Assembly: GCA_013349695.1 (NCBI GenBank)
Contig: DUZD01000089.1
Coordinates: 1-9,443, forward strand
Direction: 5' to 3'
Length of the DNA stretch: 9,443 bases
From: Rhodospirillaceae bacterium
GTDB lineage: Bacteria; Pseudomonadota; Alphaproteobacteria; Rhodospirillales; 2-02-FULL-58-16
The translations under genes were made by a program, and so were the position numbers. The stretch's first letter is position 1, and each line of letters opens with the position of its first letter. This document shows positions 6,568-9,443 of the stretch, piece after piece. Below the pieces are notes generated by a model that saw only the letters and a program-made list of their open reading frames with translations, searched no databases and was not told where the DNA came from.

Positions 6568-7806
6568 ATGCGCCAATTCCGCTTCCGATATTTGCGGCTG
6601 CCGGGCCTGTTGGCGGCGGCGTGGCTGATCTTTCCGCCGCCGCTGGCCTGGGCCGCGCAAGAACGATCCGATACCGGCCAACGCCTCGAAGAAGTCAAGC
6701 GCGCTCTCGACGAAAGCCGCAAGACGGACAAAACGCTCAAACGCAAGTCCGCCGCCCTGGCCAAGGATCTTCAACGACTGCGGCGGCAACTGGTCGCCGC
6801 CGCCTATGTCATCCAGACTCACGAGGCGGAGGTTTCCCGCCTGGAGGACATGCTGGATGCGCTGGTCCTGTCCGAGAAGACCAAAATCGACCGCCTCGAA
6901 CAACAGCGCAATCAGTTCGCGCGCGTCCTCATGGCCCTGTCGCGGCTTGCCCGCCATCCGCCGGAGGCCTTGATCGTCCAGCCTTTGAGACCTTCCGACA
7001 TGATCCGTAGCACCATTCTGTTGCGTGCCGCCCTGCCCGGCATCGAAAGGAACGCCGGCCGTCTCAGGGATGAACTCGCCGGCCTGCTCGGCGCCCGACT
7101 CGAGATAAACCGGCGGCGAACGGAACTGGCCGGTGCCGCGGAAAAACGCAAAAAACAACGGACGCTGCTGAAAAGACTGTTGGACGAAAAAACCGGATTA
7201 AAACGCCAAACCGATACCAAGAGCCGGCGGACGGCGCGCCGGATACGGGCACTGGCCGAAAAGGCGAATGATCTGCGCGACCTTCTATCCCGCCTGCAAA
7301 AAGCCGACCGCGAACGGACGGCAGAGAAGAAGAGGCGGGGAAAAGCGAAGGGCAAAACCGCCGCCGGCAAGGTTCCAATCCAACCAACCGCTGGCCGCAT
7401 CGCTAGGCTACGGGGAGCCCTGCCCTTTCCCGCTGTCGGCCGATTGGCCGGGCTGTACGGACAAAACATCGGCAACGGCGCGACCCGCAAGGGAATCACC
7501 ATCGAAACCCTATCTCATGCCCAGGTGATTGCCACCTACGACGGTCGGGTGGTGTTCGCGGGCGTTTTCCGCGGTTACGGGCAACTCTTGATCATTGAAC
7601 ACGGCGAGGGATATCATAGCCTTCTTGCCGGGTTTGCCCGCATTGACTGTGTTATCGGGCAAACGGTCGTGGCCGGCGAACCGGTCGGCGTCATGGGCCG
7701 CCCGGCGGGAGCAAGGCCGGTTCTTTATCTGGAACTGCGCCGTAATGGCCAACCGATCAATCCTTTGCCGTGGTTGGCGGCACGTAAAAATAGGGTAAGT
7801 GGATGA
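6568..7806 (+). CDS. envC: EnvC-like murein hydrolase activator, coiled coil plus degenerate LytM (M23) domain
   Basis: This is a probable periplasmic activator of N-acetylmuramoyl-L-alanine amidases in septal peptidoglycan splitting, like E. coli EnvC. The 412-residue protein starts with a Sec signal peptide (likely cleavage after AWA near residue 28). Long heptad-rich, Lys/Arg/Glu-rich coiled-coil segments span roughly 30-105 and 150-245, separated by a RHPPEALIV stretch at 129-137. A basic linker follows, and then a LytM domain at about 283-405 (ALPFPAVG, DGRVVFAG, GYGQLLIIEHG, LELRRNGQPINPLPWL). The zinc ligands are missing: HxxxD is R307...T311, HxH is V385-L-Y387, and the middle His region reads LLAGF. 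It should therefore activate rather than cut. ATG follows the gpmI TAA with no gap, and the stop overlaps the protease start (ATGA). The symbol is given by family resemblance. Confidence 0.88.
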   Translation: MRQFRFRYLRLPGLLAAAWLIFPPPLAWAAQERSDTGQRLEEVKRALDESRKTDKTLKRKSAALAKDLQRLRRQLVAAAYVIQTHEAEVSRLEDMLDALVLSEKTKIDRLEQQRNQFARVLMALSRLARHPPEALIVQPLRPSDMIRSTILLRAALPGIERNAGRLRDELAGLLGARLEINRRRTELAGAAEKRKKQRTLLKRLLDEKTGLKRQTDTKSRRTARRIRALAEKANDLRDLLSRLQKADRERTAEKKRRGKAKGKTAAGKVPIQPTAGRIARLRGALPFPAVGRLAGLYGQNIGNGATRKGITIETLSHAQVIATYDGRVVFAGVFRGYGQLLIIEHGEGYHSLLAGFARIDCVIGQTVVAGEPVGVMGRPAGARPVLYLELRRNGQPINPLPWLAARKNRVSG

Positions 7807-9134
7807 AACATCGAATGTTCTTTGTGACCGCCGTGGCCTGCATTTTGGTCTCGTCTCCGGGCGCCACGGCCGAAGCGGAAAAAAACAATGCCGATACCTA
7901 TCGGCTTCTCAACTTGTTCGGTGATGTTTTCGAGCGTGTTCGCGCCGATTACGTCGAGGAGTCGACAGATGAGTCGCTGATCGAAGCCGCCATTACCGGC
8001 ATGCTGTCTTCCCTCGATCCCCATTCCAGTTATCTCAATGCCAAAAGATTCCGCGAAATGCAGGTCCAGACCAAAGGCGAGTTCGGTGGATTGGGCATTC
8101 AGGTCAGCATGGAGGGCGGGCTGGTCAAGGTTATTTCTCCCATTGACGACACCCCCGCCTATCGCGCCGGCGTCGAAGCCGGCGATCTGATCACCCATCT
8201 CGACGGCGACCAGGTGCTTGGACTGACCCTGGGGCAAGCGGTCGACAAAATGCGTGGCCGCGTCGGCACCGACATCCGTTTGACAATCCGCCGCGAGGGC
8301 CGCGATTCCTTCGACGTCACGATTACCCGCGCCATCATCAAGATCAAGTCCGTGCGCTCGCGTCTGGAAGGCAATATAGGGTACCTGCGCATCACCTCCT
8401 TCAACGAACAGGCGGGCAAGGGAGTGAAGGAGGCCATGGCCAAGCTGCATAAGGAACGGGGCGACAGCTTGCACGGCATCGTGCTGGATTTACGCAACAA
8501 TCCCGGCGGCCTTCTCGATCAAGCCGTGGCCGTGTCCGACGCCTTTCTCGACAAAGGAGAGATCGTTTCGACCCGCTCCCGGCGGGCCGAGGAAACGCAA
8601 CGCTATAACGCCCGTCCCGGCGACCTAGCCAAGAGCTTGCCGATGGTGGTTATGATCAACGGCGGCTCGGCGTCGGCCTCCGAGATCGTCGCCGGCGCCT
8701 TGCAGGATCATCACCGGGCCATCGTTCTTGGCACCAAGTCCTTTGGCAAAGGGTCGGTGCAAACTATCATCCCCTTGCCCGGCCGAGGCGCCATGCGGTT
8801 GACCACGGCGCGCTATTTCACCCCTTCCGGGCGGTCGATCCAGGTGGTCGGCATCGAGCCCGACATCACCGTCGAGCAAGCGAAAGTCGAGACCATCGCC
8901 ACCCAGAGACGGCGCCGCGAAGCGGATTTGCGAGGCGCCCTCGATAACGGTACGGTCCCCGCGAAAGAAAAAGAAAAGGACAAACAAAAAGGCAAAAACG
9001 GCAACAATGAAAAGGACGACAAAACAAAAGAAACGAAAACGCCGATTTCCCAAGACTACCAACTGGCCCGGGCGCTTGACCTTTTGCGCGGCGTTACCTT
9101 TTTTTCCGATAAAATAACGGCCAAAACCAATTGA
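7803..9134 (+). CDS. ctpA: S41 family carboxy-terminal processing protease with PDZ domain (CtpA-like)
   Basis: This is a periplasmic serine protease of the tail-specific (Tsp/Prc/CtpA) family, which trims or degrades envelope proteins, in several bacteria including peptidoglycan hydrolases and their partners. The 443-residue protein has an N-terminal signal peptide (cleavage likely after ATA near residue 23). It then has SSLDPHSSYL, a PDZ domain at about 85-165 (GGLGIQVSMEGG to AVDKMRG) and the S41 core. The catalytic serine should be S291 in GGSASASE and the lysine K316 in SFGKGSVQ. Their 25-residue spacing is the same as in E. coli Prc. A Lys-rich, low-complexity linker (388-413, 10 Lys in 26) precedes a short conserved tail, DYQLARALDLLRG. 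A modest AGGG lies 7 bases before the ATG. It overlaps the EnvC-like gene by 4 bases, and this pairing suggests a shared role in cell-wall remodelling. Confidence 0.95.
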   Translation: MKHRMFFVTAVACILVSSPGATAEAEKNNADTYRLLNLFGDVFERVRADYVEESTDESLIEAAITGMLSSLDPHSSYLNAKRFREMQVQTKGEFGGLGIQVSMEGGLVKVISPIDDTPAYRAGVEAGDLITHLDGDQVLGLTLGQAVDKMRGRVGTDIRLTIRREGRDSFDVTITRAIIKIKSVRSRLEGNIGYLRITSFNEQAGKGVKEAMAKLHKERGDSLHGIVLDLRNNPGGLLDQAVAVSDAFLDKGEIVSTRSRRAEETQRYNARPGDLAKSLPMVVMINGGSASASEIVAGALQDHHRAIVLGTKSFGKGSVQTIIPLPGRGAMRLTTARYFTPSGRSIQVVGIEPDITVEQAKVETIATQRRRREADLRGALDNGTVPAKEKEKDKQKGKNGNNEKDDKTKETKTPISQDYQLARALDLLRGVTFFSDKITAKTN

Positions 9135-9162
9135 CGGGTGGAAGCCGTCGAGGACGGTTTAA

Positions 9163-9222
9163 AAAGTGAAACTTCCCTTTGGAAAAAAATTCAAAGTGAA
9201 ACTTCCCTTCGGAAAAAAGAAG
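9163..9222 (+). repeat. 30-base tandem duplication over the start codon
   Basis: Two adjacent 30-base units, 9163-9192 and 9193-9222, match at 25 of 30 positions. Each begins AAAGTGAAACTTCCCTT and encodes VKLPFGKK, so both contain a GTG and an A-rich stretch. The unit length keeps the frame. Differences are mostly at the 3' end of each unit plus one silent change in the Phe codon. Confidence 0.9.
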
Positions 9223-9443
9223 GATTCCGATGACGACGATATGGATGACGACGAGGACGAGGAGGAAGAGGAGGAAGAGGAGGAAGAAGAGAAGGACGAA
9301 GACGACGACGATGACGATGACGATGAAGATAAAGGGGCTAAAGGCGGCGGTATAAGCCGCCTGACCTCTTTTGACGGCGGCAAACGCCGCCTGATCCTTA
9401 TTGGCGGCGGGGCGGCGGCGGCCTTGATCCTGATCGGCGGCGG
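9166..9443 (+). CDS. N-terminus of a membrane-anchored protein with polyacidic head (possible divergent polysaccharide deacetylase), truncated by window end
   Basis: The frame is open from GTG 9166 to the window end, 92 residues plus 2 bases. An in-frame TAA at 9160-9162 excludes any earlier start, and GAGGA at 9150-9154 is a plausible ribosome-binding site. GTG 9196 is an alternative start. The protein begins with two copies of VKLPFGKK. Residues 20-55 are 33/36 Asp or Glu, followed by a Gly/Lys linker, KRR at 73-75 and a hydrophobic run LILIGGGAAAALILIGG that looks like the start of a transmembrane anchor. Positive charges before it predict a cytoplasmic N-terminus. I do not see a catalytic domain. 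In alphaproteobacteria a divergent polysaccharide deacetylase (Polysacc_deac_2/YibQ) often follows envC-ctpA, so that identity is inferred from position only. That there is a coding region here is more certain than its name. Confidence 0.72.
   Translation, partial: MKLPFGKKFKVKLPFGKKKDSDDDDMDDDEDEEEEEEEEEEEKDEDDDDDDDDEDKGAKGGGISRLTSFDGGKRRLILIGGGAAAALILIGG
9259..9324 (+). repeat. Short tandem repeats coding for Glu and Asp runs
   Basis: GAGGAGGAA occurs three times in perfect tandem at 9259-9285, inside an unbroken 38-base purine run (9259-9296). GACGAT occurs three times at 9307-9324. Both unit lengths are multiples of three, so gain or loss of a unit would change the acidic run without breaking the frame. 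Confidence 0.9.
9343..9391 (+). repeat. Two inverted repeats with the same GGCGGC/GCCGCC arms
   Basis: GGCGGC 9343-9348 pairs with GCCGCC 9356-9361 (7-base loop), and GGCGGC 9376-9381 pairs with GCCGCC 9386-9391 (4-base loop). Both lie in coding sequence between the acidic tract and the membrane segment. The arms are identical, so the outer arms could also pair with each other. There is no T run after them, so they are not terminators. Confidence 0.6.

Noticed and set aside
4996..7158. A 720-residue open frame on the minus strand across gpmI and the EnvC-like gene
   Set aside because: It is antisense to two clearly recognised genes, resembles no family I know, and long antisense frames are common in GC-rich coding DNA.
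7803..7841. Possible lipoprotein signal in the S41 protease (VTAVAC)
   Set aside because: The -3 residue is Ala, the cysteine at 13 lies inside the hydrophobic core, and a normal signal peptidase I site (ATA) follows near residue 23.
9159..9383. A Ser-rich minus-strand frame opposite the acidic tract
   Set aside because: The poly-Ser run is the reverse complement of the Asp/Glu codon repeats, and the plus-strand frame has a ribosome-binding site and a membrane segment.
1..9443. tRNA, rRNA, CRISPR array, insertion sequence, attachment site or phage genes
   Set aside because: No cloverleaf, spaced repeats, transposase or terminal inverted repeats were recognised. The window is core genes in one direction.

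Overview
The window is a GC-rich block of bacterial housekeeping genes, all on the + strand, whose order and protein sequences point to an alphaproteobacterium, most likely from a Rhodospirillales-like lineage. The series obgE-proB-proA-nadD-rsfS-rlmH, followed by gpmI, an EnvC-type murein hydrolase activator and a carboxy-terminal processing protease, is a familiar alphaproteobacterial arrangement. I cannot name a genus from the sequence alone.

Region 1 (1-4856) looks like one tightly packed operon. It starts inside obgE (ribosome-assembly GTPase, about 26 residues missing at the 5' end). proB and proA follow, the first two enzymes of proline synthesis, then nadD (NAD synthesis), rsfS (ribosomal silencing factor) and rlmH (23S rRNA methyltransferase). 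ATGA overlaps link obgE/proB and proB/proA, and proA/nadD overlap by 13 bases. A perfect Shine-Dalgarno at the nadD stop sits in front of an in-frame ATA codon rather than a standard rsfS start. The theme is ribosome maturation plus proline and NAD biosynthesis.

Region 2 (4857-4992) is the only sizeable gap (136 bases). It holds a G run, a short direct repeat, a weak hairpin followed by five T, and an unusual AT-rich island directly before gpmI. This is where a new transcription unit probably begins.

Region 3 (4993-9443) holds gpmI (cofactor-independent phosphoglycerate mutase, glycolysis) and then an envelope module. The module comprises an EnvC-like coiled-coil protein with a catalytically dead LytM domain, an S41 periplasmic protease with a PDZ domain, and the start of a membrane-anchored protein that runs off the window. 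By gene order that last protein may be the divergent polysaccharide deacetylase (YibQ family), but the visible part contains no deacetylase domain.

Most of the window is ordinary core genome, and I see no defence system, mobile element, CRISPR array or RNA gene. The points worth a second look are the possible AUA start of rsfS, the Shine-Dalgarno-less and possibly leaderless gpmI start, and the last 280 bases. There a duplicated GTG start region with two in-frame slippery heptamers leads into a run of 33 acidic residues out of 36, encoded by short tandem repeats, ahead of a membrane anchor.
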